DNA of 64,000 nucleotides, from positions 186,001 through 250,000 of the forward strand of contig NZ_BMYU01000002.1 of the NCBI RefSeq assembly GCF_014652435.1, read 5' to 3'. The notes under the pieces are model-generated. The model was not told the DNA's origin. It did not search any database and worked only from the letters and a program-made list of their open reading frames with translations. This document shows positions 54,429 to 63,580 of this stretch, piece after piece (positions within the stretch are counted from its first letter, which is position 1; each line of letters begins with the position of its first letter). Source of the DNA: Cognatundibacterium squillarum (GTDB lineage Bacteria; Pseudomonadota; Gammaproteobacteria; Burkholderiales; Burkholderiaceae_D). A program made the position numbers and the translations under genes.

Positions 54429-55451
54429 TCAGCGCTTTGCTTTACCCACCAGCATCACACCGCCCACCACCAGCACAGTACCTGCCAGTTGTGCCAGTGA
54501 CACCGGTTCGCCCAGAAAAGCCCAGCTCAGCAGAATGGTCAGCATAGGGCCAAGCGTTGCGAACAGCACCGCGCGTTCCGCACCGATGTAACGCACAGCC
54601 GATGCCTGCCAGAATATCGGCAGCACCGTTGAAAACACTGCCATCGCGCCGCTGTAACCATACACCTGCCACGGCAATTGCAAAGCGCTGAGCGGGCGGG
54701 CAATCAGAAAGTGCAAAAACGTGGTGAAACTGGTCACGGTCAGCGCCAGTGCGGTAAAGCGGGCAGCACCGAGTTTGCGGATCACACTTTCAGAGCCAGC
54801 GCTGTAAATTGCATAAAACACCGCACAGCCAAACACCAGCCCGCTGCCTGTCAGCAATGCAATTTTGTCGGCAGTCACGGATGCGTCATGCAGAAAGCCC
54901 AGCGCAATACCGGCATACGACAACAGTAAGGCCAGCAAAATCCGCTTTTCCAGTTTCTTTCCCATGAACAGAATGCCGAGCAATACCGTGATCGACGGGT
55001 AGGTAAACAAGATCAGGCGTTCCAGACCGGCAGAGATATACGCCAGCCCCATAAAATCCAGCAGGCTGGAGCCGTAATAGCCAATCATCCCCAGAAACAA
55101 AATGCGTAACTGATCGGCCCTGCTTAACTGACGTAAAGAGGAAAACGCGCCGCGGCTCATCAACAGAAAAATCGGCAGTGCCAGTCCCATGCGCAACGTC
55201 AGCAAGGTAATCGCATCCACCTTCGCGGTTTCGTATGCAAGTTTGACGAAAACCGCTTTCATCGAGAAACCCAGCGCCGCCAGCAATGCCAGCGTGATGC
55301 CCAGTTTGTATTCACTGCGCCCTGCCCCCGGATTGCCGCGCATAAAACCTGGCAATCTGGCAATCCAACCAGCGATGAATGACATATTACGACTGGTGGT
55401 ATTTGCCGTTATACCGGCAACTGTTGTCACAACAGGATGTTCAGATTTCAT
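54429..55451 (-). CDS. EamA-family (DMT) transporter
   Basis: A 340-residue inner-membrane protein with ten predicted helices in two EamA repeats (about 48-175 and 195-335), such as LGITLALLAALGFSMKAVFVKLAY and the pair ending ERAVLFATLGPMLTILLSWAFLGEPVSLAQLAGTVLVVGGVMLVG. DMT proteins of this type usually export metabolites such as amino acids. The N-terminal 45 residues are hydrophilic and unusual. The divergent LysR-type gene likely controls it through the palindrome at 55520-55534. No strong ribosome binding site is visible. Confidence 0.9.
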   Translation of the reverse strand: MKSEHPVVTTVAGITANTTSRNMSFIAGWIARLPGFMRGNPGAGRSEYKLGITLALLAALGFSMKAVFVKLAYETAKVDAITLLTLRMGLALPIFLLMSRGAFSSLRQLSRADQLRILFLGMIGYYGSSLLDFMGLAYISAGLERLILFTYPSITVLLGILFMGKKLEKRILLALLLSYAGIALGFLHDASVTADKIALLTGSGLVFGCAVFYAIYSAGSESVIRKLGAARFTALALTVTSFTTFLHFLIARPLSALQLPWQVYGYSGAMAVFSTVLPIFWQASAVRYIGAERAVLFATLGPMLTILLSWAFLGEPVSLAQLAGTVLVVGGVMLVGKAKR

Positions 55452-55519
55452 GATCAGCTAACCCAAATTTCATGCCCGCCATCATAAAATGCGATATCAG
55501 CGATAATCAAATAGTATAA

Positions 55520-55534
55520 ATTGATGTCATCAAT
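55520..55534. promoter_or_regulatory. Candidate LysR box between DMT transporter and LysR genes
   Basis: ATTGATG and CATCAAT are perfect arms around one base, giving T-N11-A spacing. It lies 22 bases before the LysR start and 69 bases before the divergent transporter gene. Confidence 0.5.
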
Positions 55535-55555
55535 CAGATTTTTTGATAGAACTAT

Positions 55556-56503
55556 ATGGACTTCCGCCAGTTAAAAGCCCTGCTTGCGATCGCCGATACC
55601 GGCAGCATGACCAAGGCAGCCGAAATGCTGAATATCGTCCAGCCAGCGGTTTCGCGCCAGCTGAAACTACTGGAAGAAGATGTCGGCTCTGTTTTGTTTG
55701 AACGCCACAGACTGGGGATGCAATTAACCCCGGACGGCGAAATTCTCGCTGCCTATGCCCGCCGGGTTTTACAGGAACTGGAACGCGCCCGCAGCGAGAT
55801 CCGGCCCGGCCAGCATGCCTTGCAAGGCAAGGTGTCCGTTGGCTTGTTACCAAGTACTGCCGAACGACTGGCCTGCACACTGGTCAGCCGTTGCGCACAA
55901 GAATTTCCGGGGATACGTCTGCAGTTTCTGGTTGGCTATGCCGGCCATATGCAGACATGGCTGGAACAGGGAGAAACTGATCTGGCGCTGCTGTACTATC
56001 CGCACCCGTCTGCTTTACTGCATCTGACACCGGTGCTGGAGGAACAGTTATGGGTCGCGGCGCCGCCGGACAGTTGCCTGAATGCTGATCAGCCGCTGCC
56101 TCTACGCGCACTGGCCGACAAACCCCTGATACTGCCGGCAGCAACCCACGGTATCCGCAATCTTGTAGACCATCTGGCAGCGGCCAGCCAGTTATCTTTA
56201 AACATTATCGCGGAAACCAATGCGCTGGATATTCAGAAAGCACTGGTGCGCGCAGGACATGGCTGGACGATATTGCCACCCATTGCGTTTTACGAAGAAA
56301 TGCGACTGCAAACGCTGCGTGGTGCACCGCTCAGCGATGCTGGCTTGCAGCGCACACTGGGCATAGGGCAATCTGCGGTCAGAAGAACACCACCGGCTGT
56401 TGCCTGTGTGCGGCAGTTACTGATGGAATCGTTGTTTCAGCTGGCCGGAGAAGAAAACTGGGTCAGCAGTCATTGGATCGCCGAACCACATTTTCCGGAA
56501 TAA
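55556..56503 (+). CDS. LysR-family transcriptional regulator (divergent to DMT transporter)
   Basis: A 315-residue LysR-type regulator. The helix-turn-helix is at about 15-45 (TGSMTKAAEMLNIVQPAVSRQLKLLEEDVG), and the effector domain at about 88-290 resembles the nitrogen-assimilation (NAC/CynR-like) group with KVSVGLLPSTAERLACTLVSRCAQEFPGI. It is divergent from the EamA transporter gene by 104 bases, with a perfect palindrome between them, so the transporter is the likely target. The SH3 protein gene follows 18 bases after the stop and could be read through. Confidence 0.9.
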   Translation: MDFRQLKALLAIADTGSMTKAAEMLNIVQPAVSRQLKLLEEDVGSVLFERHRLGMQLTPDGEILAAYARRVLQELERARSEIRPGQHALQGKVSVGLLPSTAERLACTLVSRCAQEFPGIRLQFLVGYAGHMQTWLEQGETDLALLYYPHPSALLHLTPVLEEQLWVAAPPDSCLNADQPLPLRALADKPLILPAATHGIRNLVDHLAAASQLSLNIIAETNALDIQKALVRAGHGWTILPPIAFYEEMRLQTLRGAPLSDAGLQRTLGIGQSAVRRTPPAVACVRQLLMESLFQLAGEENWVSSHWIAEPHFPE

Positions 56504-56521
56504 TTTTCGTGTTAATTTAAT

Positions 56522-57835
56522 ATGATAAAACTGAAAACGACAGCACTGGCTGCCCTGCTCTCATCCATCACTGTCTCCGGTGCTTATGCAGCCACACCAC
56601 AAACAAGTGGTGTCGCTTACACCATCGCCCATCAGGTTAACATACGCAGCGAGGCCGGAAACAAAGGCGCGATTGTTGCGCAGTTACCGATAGGTGCAGA
56701 TGTTGAAATCGGTGAAGTGATTTCGCACGAAAACCGGCGCTGGGCCATGATATTTGTGCGGCATCCGGTGGATGCAACCGTTCCGGTTTCCGAAGGCTGG
56801 ATTGATATCAGTCTGCTCGATACCGAAAAACCGAATACTAAAAACCTGTTAGCTGCAGCAAAAAATGCAGGCAATCCACAGCTGCAACGCTTACTCGCGG
56901 AGCGCGCGCTGGCACTTGATCCGCAATCGGATGAAATCTCAGCGTATATCCAGTCGCTGATCGATGCTGATCCGGCTGGTACAAAACGTTTACAAACGAT
57001 ACTGAGTGACTTTGCAAAACGTCAGCCTGTCAGTGACGAGCCTGTGAAACGAATTTATGAATACTACAGCGGCGTATTAACATTATTTGCTGAAGTGCAG
57101 GATCAGAAAATCACGATGATTACCGGAAAGTCGCCGGTAGCGCCGGAATATTTCCGTGAAAACCGGTATTACCGCAGTTACTCAGGTAATCGCCCTACAG
57201 GTCTGGTACGTACCGAAATGCGCATTAATCAGTCTTTATTGACATTCGCACAACCCGTTCTGGCGCGCTATTTTCCGGATCCCGGCTTGCAGTTCCCTGA
57301 GGGCGTCAAGCCTGCAGAAATTCATACTCTGGTCACAAATTATCCATTGGCCAAAGAACGGCCTGTGCGCGCCATTACTGCACAGGATAAAGCAGTGTTA
57401 AAAACATTAACATTGCAATGGATACAGCAACAGCCTAAAACAGAACGCAGCAATATGCTGAAGGTACTGAGAAACGAAGCAATATCTCAGCATGAAGATG
57501 TCAGGATTAAGTGGTTTGCCGGCAATCTGAATAAAAACGGGCAGATTTTCCTGATCGGGCAGTGGGTCTTCAGCAGCCCGTCGGATGTTCATTACAACAA
57601 TGATCCGTTTTATATGTCGCTGGTAATGATTGCAGAGCAACAGACGGATGGCAGCTTTAAACTGGCACGCGGCAGCGGTAATTTATATTGCGAAGTTGAC
57701 AGCACGGTTGATCTGACGGATGACGGTACCGATGAGATATATCTGGAATGTCCGCAGATGGAAGACGCCTCAAACTACAAAATTCTGCAACGTGGCAAAA
57801 CCGGATGGGAATGGATAGCGGAAAAAAGCCGCTGA
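56522..57835 (+). CDS. Exported protein with N-terminal SH3-type domain
   Basis: A 437-residue protein with a signal peptide (LAALLSSITVSGAYA, cut near residue 23). Residues about 30-95 fit a bacterial SH3 domain (GVAYTIAHQVNIRSEAGNKGAIVAQLPIGADVEIGEVISHENRRWAMIFV; VSEGWIDISLL), which often binds cell-wall peptides. The remaining 340 residues are of unknown fold, with a helical region (about 105-200) and a C-terminal mixed domain with DGTDEIYLECPQ. It is likely periplasmic. It starts 18 bases after the LysR gene and ends at a strong terminator. Confidence 0.82.
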   Translation: MIKLKTTALAALLSSITVSGAYAATPQTSGVAYTIAHQVNIRSEAGNKGAIVAQLPIGADVEIGEVISHENRRWAMIFVRHPVDATVPVSEGWIDISLLDTEKPNTKNLLAAAKNAGNPQLQRLLAERALALDPQSDEISAYIQSLIDADPAGTKRLQTILSDFAKRQPVSDEPVKRIYEYYSGVLTLFAEVQDQKITMITGKSPVAPEYFRENRYYRSYSGNRPTGLVRTEMRINQSLLTFAQPVLARYFPDPGLQFPEGVKPAEIHTLVTNYPLAKERPVRAITAQDKAVLKTLTLQWIQQQPKTERSNMLKVLRNEAISQHEDVRIKWFAGNLNKNGQIFLIGQWVFSSPSDVHYNNDPFYMSLVMIAEQQTDGSFKLARGSGNLYCEVDSTVDLTDDGTDEIYLECPQMEDASNYKILQRGKTGWEWIAEKSR

Positions 57836-57864
57836 AAACAGCCTGAGTGCTGTCCAGTTAAACG

Positions 57865-57891
57865 AAAAGCCCGGCAAAACCGGGCTTTTTT
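57865..57891. terminator. Bidirectional rho-independent terminator
   Basis: AAAAGCCCGG and CCGGGCTTTT surround CAAAA, followed by a T run. It serves the SH3 protein gene and the convergent HTH regulator gene. Confidence 0.9.
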
Positions 57892-57919
57892 GCAAACTGT
57901 ACTGAACGTCGCGACTGAA

Positions 57920-58432
57920 TTACTCAGATACGCGTTCAAATGTCGATGTTGTTACTTTCATCGACTTGCCGGAAACCGAGCTCAGACGCTCCAGCAGTTT
58001 CTGGCCAGGCACGCGGTAACCACGGCGCAGGATAGACAGTTCAGATGCGTGGATACCAATCGCTTCTGCCAGTTCAGCATCGCGGTGGCAATCCAGCTTC
58101 TTCGCCAGTGCATCGAAGAACTTACCGACTTTTTCCAGATCGGTCAGAATTTCACGTTCCGGTTGTTGCGGACGCTGTGCTTGCATCTTTGCAACGTCAC
58201 GGCGGGTTTTCGGCAGGAAATCGGTCAGTTCTTTACCGTAGAAATCTGCCAGACGCACCAGTGTACCGATACCGATAGCACGGTTACCGATTTCATAGCT
58301 GCTGCAGTATGCCTGACGAATGCCCAGCATTTCAGCAATCTCAATCTGACTCAGATTTTTTTCTTTACGGAACTGGCGCAATTGTTCGCCAACATATTGA
58401 TTGATTTCTTCTTCAGTAAATTTAACAGCCAT
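57920..58432 (-). CDS. XRE-family regulator with two helix-turn-helix domains
   Basis: A 170-residue DNA-binding protein. The first HTH (about 14-65) is a typical Cro/C1 type: LRQFRKEKNLSQIEIAEMLGIRQAYCSSYEIGNRAIGIGTLVRLADFYG. A basic linker with QRPQQP follows, and a second HTH-like unit (about 112-160: AKKLDCHRDAELAEAIGIHASELSILRRGYRVPGQKLLERL) resembles a diverged copy. Two HTH units in one short protein suggest recognition of a long or two-part site. GAGGT precedes the ATG at 58432. It sits next to a 700-base AT-rich non-coding region that may hold its operator. Confidence 0.85.
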   Translation of the reverse strand: MAVKFTEEEINQYVGEQLRQFRKEKNLSQIEIAEMLGIRQAYCSSYEIGNRAIGIGTLVRLADFYGKELTDFLPKTRRDVAKMQAQRPQQPEREILTDLEKVGKFFDALAKKLDCHRDAELAEAIGIHASELSILRRGYRVPGQKLLERLSSVSGKSMKVTTSTFERVSE

Positions 58433-59089
58433 GATGACCTCGCTTCTCCTGAATTCCTGCACCATCGGTGCGGATTCTCAAAAAATTATCTGTAATACAT
58501 CAAAAAATAAAAAATCTTATTTATTCTTTGATGTCCAGTTACACATGCTTATTCTGGCACAAAACCTGAATCAGATTGTGAAATCATGTAACATTTCAGC
58601 GAAAACCCCTGTTAATTACGCAAATTAATGATCACAAAAACAATAAAACGTTTGTAAATCAATTTTATCTTAGTACGTAATCGCGTATTTACAACTGGTA
58701 ACTCATTGCCAGTTGAATACTAAATATACTTAAAACAGAATTTTGTTGATTTGCTGAAATATTACTGAACGCTTTAGATAAAAGCATTTACGGCAGATCG
58801 CGCCGCATTTTATAAGAAAATTGATTCAGTTTTCAAGAAAGATACATTTCTGCATCGCGCTGTTGCCGACAGCATCCGATTACCTGAATACGTATTTTTA
58901 TAAATACCATTACAACAACCGGAAGCGACTCAGCATTTCGGTTTTAGACTTACGTCACCGGGTAAATGCAACAGAAATCCGCCGGACGATGCAATTTCTG
59001 CCAATTATGCGATATTCCGGCATCATCTGAAATGACATACGAGATGTAAACATGCACAGAGAAGATGAAGTGCGGTTGATTGCAAGCGA
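58433..59089. other. Long AT-rich non-coding region upstream of the XRE regulator
   Basis: This stretch of about 650 bases is clearly AT-rich from about 58480 to 58920. The short frames in it do not look like proteins. It contains the regulator's promoter. I see no tRNA, repeat or transposon end; an undetected small RNA is possible. Confidence 0.5.
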
Positions 59090-59121
59090 TAAATAAAAAG
59101 GAGCGGCAGATCGGCCGCTCC
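59090..59121 (-). terminator. Rho-independent terminator of the iron-uptake operon
   Basis: On the reverse strand GGAGCGGC and GCCGCTCC surround CGATCT and are followed by TTTTTATTTATC, 20 bases after the PepSY gene stop. Confidence 0.9.
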
Positions 59122-59141
59122 CGGTCAGAATGCAGTTCAGA

Positions 59142-60755
59142 TTATGCTGTGCAATCAACAGACCAGACACTTGCAGCCTGCCCTTGCAAAGCACGTTTCC
59201 TCGCTTTTATCGCAATCCAGCTGAAACACAATGCTGTTAATACGGAAACCAAATCAACCGACACCGCACTGAGACTGGCATAGCCCCATAAGCCGGTTTG
59301 CGGAAACAAATACCCGAGCAGACTGGTCAGCGGAATCGCTGCGGAAATGAAGGCACAGAGCAGGCAAAGCCAGAATGCAGCACGCGCTGCGCCGAGCCGT
59401 AATGCAGTCAGTACGCAAATCAGAAAACAAAGGTAATAAACTGAAAAATACCAGGTGTTAGGTTCCGTATTCAGGGCTACCAGCCACTTCGATGCCAGCA
59501 TACAAGCACCGACACCGGCAACACTGCCAAGCGCAACACCAACCGTCAGCCCGCCCATCACCCTGACAGAAAGGCGCTGCCGTACAGCGCCCTGCTCTGC
59601 ATCGCGCGGCGGAGGCTGTTTACGTCGTTTTTCTATCCATAACAGATTACCGGTGTAAAACAGAATGGCACCGCTGATACCGGCAAGCAGATACACCCAG
59701 CGCATCAGCGTCCCGCCATAACTGGCGAAATGCAGAGAAAACAACGGGTCGACCATACTGTTCCAGACATTGCCATGTCCCGGCAGCATACGTGCATTCA
59801 CGACTGTACCGGTATAGGGATTCAGCACCAGATAACCTGCATGAGTTCCGCGCACCACATAGGCCGGATTTTCCATTGCCAGCCGCACCATCGCGCCCGG
59901 TTTTCCGAGGCGCATGTAGCGCAATTCCGTCACATCAAATTCCGGCGCAAGCTCCTTTGCCTTTGCGATTAACACGCTCATCGGCTGTAAGTTTGTCGTC
60001 TGATGCTGCACTTTCGGCGGCGGTGTGAACATGCGGTGTTCGCCGTAAATAAACTTACCAAGACTGCCATAAAAAATATCATGAAAGGCGAACACCACCA
60101 CTGTAAAACTGATAATCAAATGAAATGGCAAACTGAATACGCCCAGCAGGTTATGTGCATCCTGCCAGAAGCGCTTCAGATTTTTTCCGGGACGTAAGGC
60201 AAATAAGTCTTTCGCAATGACCGGCAAAAACAGAATCAGACCCGAAACCAGTGCCAGAAAATACATGCCACCGGCAATGCCCATGATGTAGCCGCCAGCA
60301 TATTCATCTGCCATTTCACCGGGAATACCACCGGTACGGTGCAGCAAATCAATCAGCTCTGCCAGCAGACCGGGTGGCTGCTCACGCACGACAATGTCGC
60401 CGTTATCATCCAGCGTTGCGTAGTGATGGCGCGCGCTGACATCAATTTCGTGAGCAGGCGGATGACCGGACCAGCTCAGTGGTGCGGGTGCTGCAGAGCG
60501 GGCATCCAGCGTCAGCAGCAGGTTCGGTGCGGCATCGGGATATTGTTTTAACACCTTCTCCAGCAACGTATCTGCCTGCGCCGGTGTGACAAATGGCATC
60601 CGGTCTGCTGGCGGTGTACTCCATTGTTGCAACGGCGCCTTAAACACTGTCAGTGCGCCGGCAAAAAAGCCGATAAACAATAACAGACCGGCCAGAATGC
60701 CGGTCCACGTATGAATACTGAGATAAGTTTTCAGAATATCACTGCGAATTTTCAT
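59142..60755 (-). CDS. PepSY-domain membrane protein (PiuB-like)
   Basis: A 537-residue inner-membrane protein of the PepSY_TM/PiuB type. The N-terminus MKIRSDILKTYLSIHTWTGILAGLLLFIGFFAGALTVF is the family hallmark. Further helices lie near 165-190, 215-240, 355-380 and in the C-terminal third, where four more span the final 150 residues, and a PepSY-like periplasmic domain occupies about 260-345 (FDVTELRYMRLGKPGAMVRLAMENP). Such proteins accompany siderophore receptors and are thought to reduce iron from siderophores. The start at 60755 overlaps the upstream stop by four bases. It is the last gene of the Fur-controlled operon. Confidence 0.9.
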   Translation of the reverse strand: MKIRSDILKTYLSIHTWTGILAGLLLFIGFFAGALTVFKAPLQQWSTPPADRMPFVTPAQADTLLEKVLKQYPDAAPNLLLTLDARSAAPAPLSWSGHPPAHEIDVSARHHYATLDDNGDIVVREQPPGLLAELIDLLHRTGGIPGEMADEYAGGYIMGIAGGMYFLALVSGLILFLPVIAKDLFALRPGKNLKRFWQDAHNLLGVFSLPFHLIISFTVVVFAFHDIFYGSLGKFIYGEHRMFTPPPKVQHQTTNLQPMSVLIAKAKELAPEFDVTELRYMRLGKPGAMVRLAMENPAYVVRGTHAGYLVLNPYTGTVVNARMLPGHGNVWNSMVDPLFSLHFASYGGTLMRWVYLLAGISGAILFYTGNLLWIEKRRKQPPPRDAEQGAVRQRLSVRVMGGLTVGVALGSVAGVGACMLASKWLVALNTEPNTWYFSVYYLCFLICVLTALRLGAARAAFWLCLLCAFISAAIPLTSLLGYLFPQTGLWGYASLSAVSVDLVSVLTALCFSWIAIKARKRALQGQAASVWSVDCTA

Positions 60756-61063
60756 GATGCGACTCCGCGTAATAAATGTAACCCGCTCCAGCTGACCAGA
60801 TTCAATGCCAGCAAAACGCCCCATGCGTGCCAGCCGGAACGGAAAAAGTAGACCGCGGCTAAGATCAGCAGCCATATCGGTGTGATCATCCACATTAAGA
60901 ATTGCACTCTGTCCGGTGTATCAATATGACCCGGTCCGGCCCAGGCGAAACAACCGGTCAGCGCCAGCGCCAGCCAGAAACCCGCAATCAGCCCGGCACT
61001 GGTTTTCAGAAACCAGTGTGCTTGTCGCGGCGGTTTTTGATTATTGAGAGATTTGTCATTCAT
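60752..61063 (-). CDS. Small membrane protein of the siderophore operon, DUF3649-like
   Basis: A 103-residue protein with three hydrophobic helices (about 23-45, 57-75 and 80-98). The helix layout and the FFRSGWHAWG segment resemble DUF3649 proteins, which in betaproteobacteria lie between a TonB siderophore receptor and a PepSY protein. It overlaps both neighbours by four bases, so the trio is translationally coupled. The function is unknown; a role in siderophore iron handling is inferred from context. Confidence 0.78.
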   Translation of the reverse strand: MNDKSLNNQKPPRQAHWFLKTSAGLIAGFWLALALTGCFAWAGPGHIDTPDRVQFLMWMITPIWLLILAAVYFFRSGWHAWGVLLALNLVSWSGLHLLRGVAS

Positions 61064-61329
61064 TTTTTAGTTTCCGGACGCAGCAAGCGTACAAATGGCA
61101 TCAGGGAAAAGCTGAACATGCTGATCAGCAACCAGGCGAAGATCACGGTCAGCCAGTCCCAGTCGCTTGCAGCGAACCGGAATGCTGAAAATTGCAGGAC
61201 AAAATACGTAAGCCAGCCTGCTGCCGGAGGCAAAGGCTGAGGTAGCAGGCATTGATGACGGTGGGATAAATACAGGGCACTGCAGGCCGCTATCGTCAGA
61301 ATCAGAAAAAGTATCTGCATGGAATTCAT
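61060..61329 (-). CDS. Small membrane protein of the siderophore operon, DUF3325-like
   Basis: An 89-residue protein with three helices (about 5-20, 37-55 and 60-82). It resembles DUF3325, whose members read 'ALYLSHRHQ...P...GW...FRFAASDW', and which is the usual first partner of DUF3649. The start is ATG at 61329, or ATG at 61320 nine bases later; neither has a strong ribosome binding site. It overlaps the next gene by four bases. A terminator-like hairpin lies immediately upstream, so its expression may be reduced relative to the receptor. Confidence 0.75.
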   Translation of the reverse strand: MNSMQILFLILTIAACSALYLSHRHQCLLPQPLPPAAGWLTYFVLQFSAFRFAASDWDWLTVIFAWLLISMFSFSLMPFVRLLRPETKK

Positions 61330-61332
61330 AAG

Positions 61333-61362
61333 AAAAACGGCATTCTGCGCAGAGAATGCCGT
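61333..61362 (-). terminator. Terminator-like hairpin between the TonB receptor and its downstream genes
   Basis: ACGGCATTCT and AGAATGCCGT form a perfect ten-base stem around six bases, and on the reverse strand T5 follows. It would stop a share of transcripts after the receptor gene. Confidence 0.7.
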
Positions 61363-61376
61363 ACGCTGAAGAGGAA

Positions 61377-61401
61377 CACACACCGTGGAGAACGGTGTGT
61401 A
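61377..61401 (-). other. Second hairpin downstream of the TonB receptor
   Basis: Perfect arms ACACACCGT and ACGGTGTGT surround a seven-base loop, between the receptor stop and the terminator-like hairpin. It may protect the 3' end of the receptor mRNA. Confidence 0.5.
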
Positions 61402-61413
61402 CGGATGCACTGA

Positions 61414-63399
61414 TCAGAACTGCCAGTTCATCCCTGCATAGACGCTGCGGGCAAGTTCCGTTCCCGGATAAGCCGGATTCTTTTCATCCGGACGGATATT
61501 GCCGATATTCCGGATGCCGCCACGGAATTGCAAGGCTTTGCTGTAACGGTACTGAAGGCCGGTGTCATAACGGGTGTAGCCGCCAAGCTGTTGTGTCTCG
61601 TAGATCTGGCGCCCGTTGTAGTGCGCAGCGATGCTGGCACTCAGTTCGCCATTGATTTGCCACAGCAGATTCAGATGCAGCATGTGCTCAGGCCGTCCTT
61701 CCAGTGTGCTGGTCTTTCCGGCAAAGTCGGTTCCCTGTGCAATCAGACGCGTGTAATTGCCGCGCAATTCCAGCGCAGGATGTAATTGCCATTTGCCTTC
61801 CAGTTCCAGACCACGGGTTTTCGCCTGTTCAATATTCACCCAGCGACGTTTGGCAGCTGCAGCATCGTAATACGCAATAATCATGTCCTGAATGCGATTC
61901 TGGAATGCTACCGCCGATAATTCCCACTGCTTCCCGTTCAGTACGAAACCCAGTTCACTGTTGCGACTGGTTTCTGGTTTCAGCAGCGGATTTCCGGTCA
62001 GCATACAACGTCCGCCGCAGCTGACCACGCTGTATTCCGGACTTAACTGATACGGGTCCGGCGCTTTAAACGCTTCACTGATACCGCCCTTGATCGTCAG
62101 GCCGCTAACCGGCTGCGCCACCAGATACAGTTTCGGTGAGAAATGATTACCGAATGTGCTTGCATGGTCATAACGTCCGGCCAGACTGAGTTGCCAGCCC
62201 GGTGCAATTTGCACTTCATCCTGCAAAAACAGTGCACTGTTACGGGTTGAAACCTTGCCGGTCTGCAGATAGGTTGCCGGATCTTTCACCACTTGTTCAC
62301 GCCAGTCCGCACCGGCACTGAGGTCATGGTTTTGCAAACGCTTGCTGGCAAGCAGATTGATCAGCGTGTTGCTTTCTTTTTCCAGCCTTTGCTGCGGTTT
62401 GTTATAGCGGCTGTTGAAATCATCGACACTGGCTTCTTCACGGCTGATACTCGCACTGGTATTCAGCCAGCCCCAGTCCGCCAGATGGGTAATGCCAACC
62501 ATATTGCGGGAAATTTTTTGTTCGCGGTAATCACGCGAAGTGAAATTGTAGGCCGGATAAAAACTCACATCATATAAACCATAAGGCCGTTTATCGCGGT
62601 TATGCGCCACGCTGAATTCCAGACTCTGCGTATCGCTGAGCGTCCAGCGCAGCAGGCTGTGTATATTCAGCGCCTGCTTTTCTTCCAGACCCGGTGCGCG
62701 GTTGTTGTCGGCAGCGGATGTCACATACCATGGCTGACGATCCTGCATTTCTGCGATCACGGTTAAACCGAGCTTGTCATTCAGCGCACCGCTGCCACTG
62801 AAGCCCAGACGCCATGCATCGCCCTGCTCACCTTTTGTCACCTGACGCACTTCCGCGCTGACGGTGTTCTGCCATACCGGCCCCGGTGTTTTGGTAATGA
62901 TATTCACCACACCGCCCATTGCATCCGAACCGTACAGCGCCGCCATCGGCCCGCGCACCACCTCAACGCGCTGAATACTGTTCAGCGGAAATGCGCTCAG
63001 ATCAAAATCGCCGCCACGCCACAATGCGCCGGACGAAGAAACGCGACGGCCATTCACCAGCAACAAAGTGTATTTGCCGGACAAGCCGCGAATCTGAATT
63101 TCTTCACGTCCGCTGCCATCGGTCAGATTCACTACCCCCGCTGTCTCGCGCAGTGCATCGGCCAGACTGTGGTAACTGCCACGCGCCAGATCTTCCGCTT
63201 TCAGTACGGTGATAAAGGCAGGCGCAGCCGCCTGCGATTGTGCTCGCAAACTGGCAGTCACCACCACGGTCTGCGCTGTATTGTCGCCATTAACCTGCGC
63301 GGGCGTTGAAACCTGCTCCTGCGCCATTGCCGCAGACTGACAAAGCATTGCCACAGCCAGCGCCACCGGCCGGACGGAATTTCGGGATGTTTTCATCAT
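61414..63399 (-). CDS. TonB-dependent siderophore receptor (FepA/CirA-like)
   Basis: A 661-residue outer-membrane receptor. The signal peptide ends near residue 27 (SAAMAQ). A TonB-box-like TVVVTAS follows, then a plug domain (about 55-160: LADALRETAGVVNLTDGSGREEIQIRGLSGKYTLLLVNGRRV; RVEVVRGPMAALYGSDAMGGVVNIIT), and a barrel ending in the outer-membrane signal GMNWQF. A Cys pair (SCGGRCML) in an extracellular loop is unusual. The RGPMAALYGSDAMGG text is typical of catecholate siderophore, colicin and haem receptors. It is preceded by a good Fur box and followed by iron-linked genes, so it is expected to be derepressed under iron limitation. The ligand is not determined by sequence. Confidence 0.93.
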   Translation of the reverse strand: MMKTSRNSVRPVALAVAMLCQSAAMAQEQVSTPAQVNGDNTAQTVVVTASLRAQSQAAAPAFITVLKAEDLARGSYHSLADALRETAGVVNLTDGSGREEIQIRGLSGKYTLLLVNGRRVSSSGALWRGGDFDLSAFPLNSIQRVEVVRGPMAALYGSDAMGGVVNIITKTPGPVWQNTVSAEVRQVTKGEQGDAWRLGFSGSGALNDKLGLTVIAEMQDRQPWYVTSAADNNRAPGLEEKQALNIHSLLRWTLSDTQSLEFSVAHNRDKRPYGLYDVSFYPAYNFTSRDYREQKISRNMVGITHLADWGWLNTSASISREEASVDDFNSRYNKPQQRLEKESNTLINLLASKRLQNHDLSAGADWREQVVKDPATYLQTGKVSTRNSALFLQDEVQIAPGWQLSLAGRYDHASTFGNHFSPKLYLVAQPVSGLTIKGGISEAFKAPDPYQLSPEYSVVSCGGRCMLTGNPLLKPETSRNSELGFVLNGKQWELSAVAFQNRIQDMIIAYYDAAAAKRRWVNIEQAKTRGLELEGKWQLHPALELRGNYTRLIAQGTDFAGKTSTLEGRPEHMLHLNLLWQINGELSASIAAHYNGRQIYETQQLGGYTRYDTGLQYRYSKALQFRGGIRNIGNIRPDEKNPAYPGTELARSVYAGMNWQF

Positions 63400-63431
63400 G
63401 AAAAGAAAAAATAACCATTTATCGGAATTGA

Positions 63432-63450
63432 AATGATAATGATTCGCATT
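63432..63450 (-). promoter_or_regulatory. Fur box upstream of the siderophore receptor
   Basis: AATGATAATGATTCGCATT matches the classical 19-base Fur box (GATAATGATAATCATTATC) at most positions and lies 33 bases before the receptor start. Iron-dependent repression is inferred. Confidence 0.82.
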
Positions 63451-63580
63451 ACGTTAAGCAAGAAGAATTACTTGATGCCGGACAAGACGTGAAATCAGCG
63501 ATCTTTTACGAAGATCCTTCCACATGAGGAAATTTAGACAAACCGATGCCAAACAATCGCCAAAATGCACCAATTTTGTG

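Noticed and set aside
57890-58495. 201-codon rightward frame antisense to the HTH regulator
   Set aside because: Phe/Cys/Gln-rich shadow of a real XRE gene, and it would start inside a terminator.
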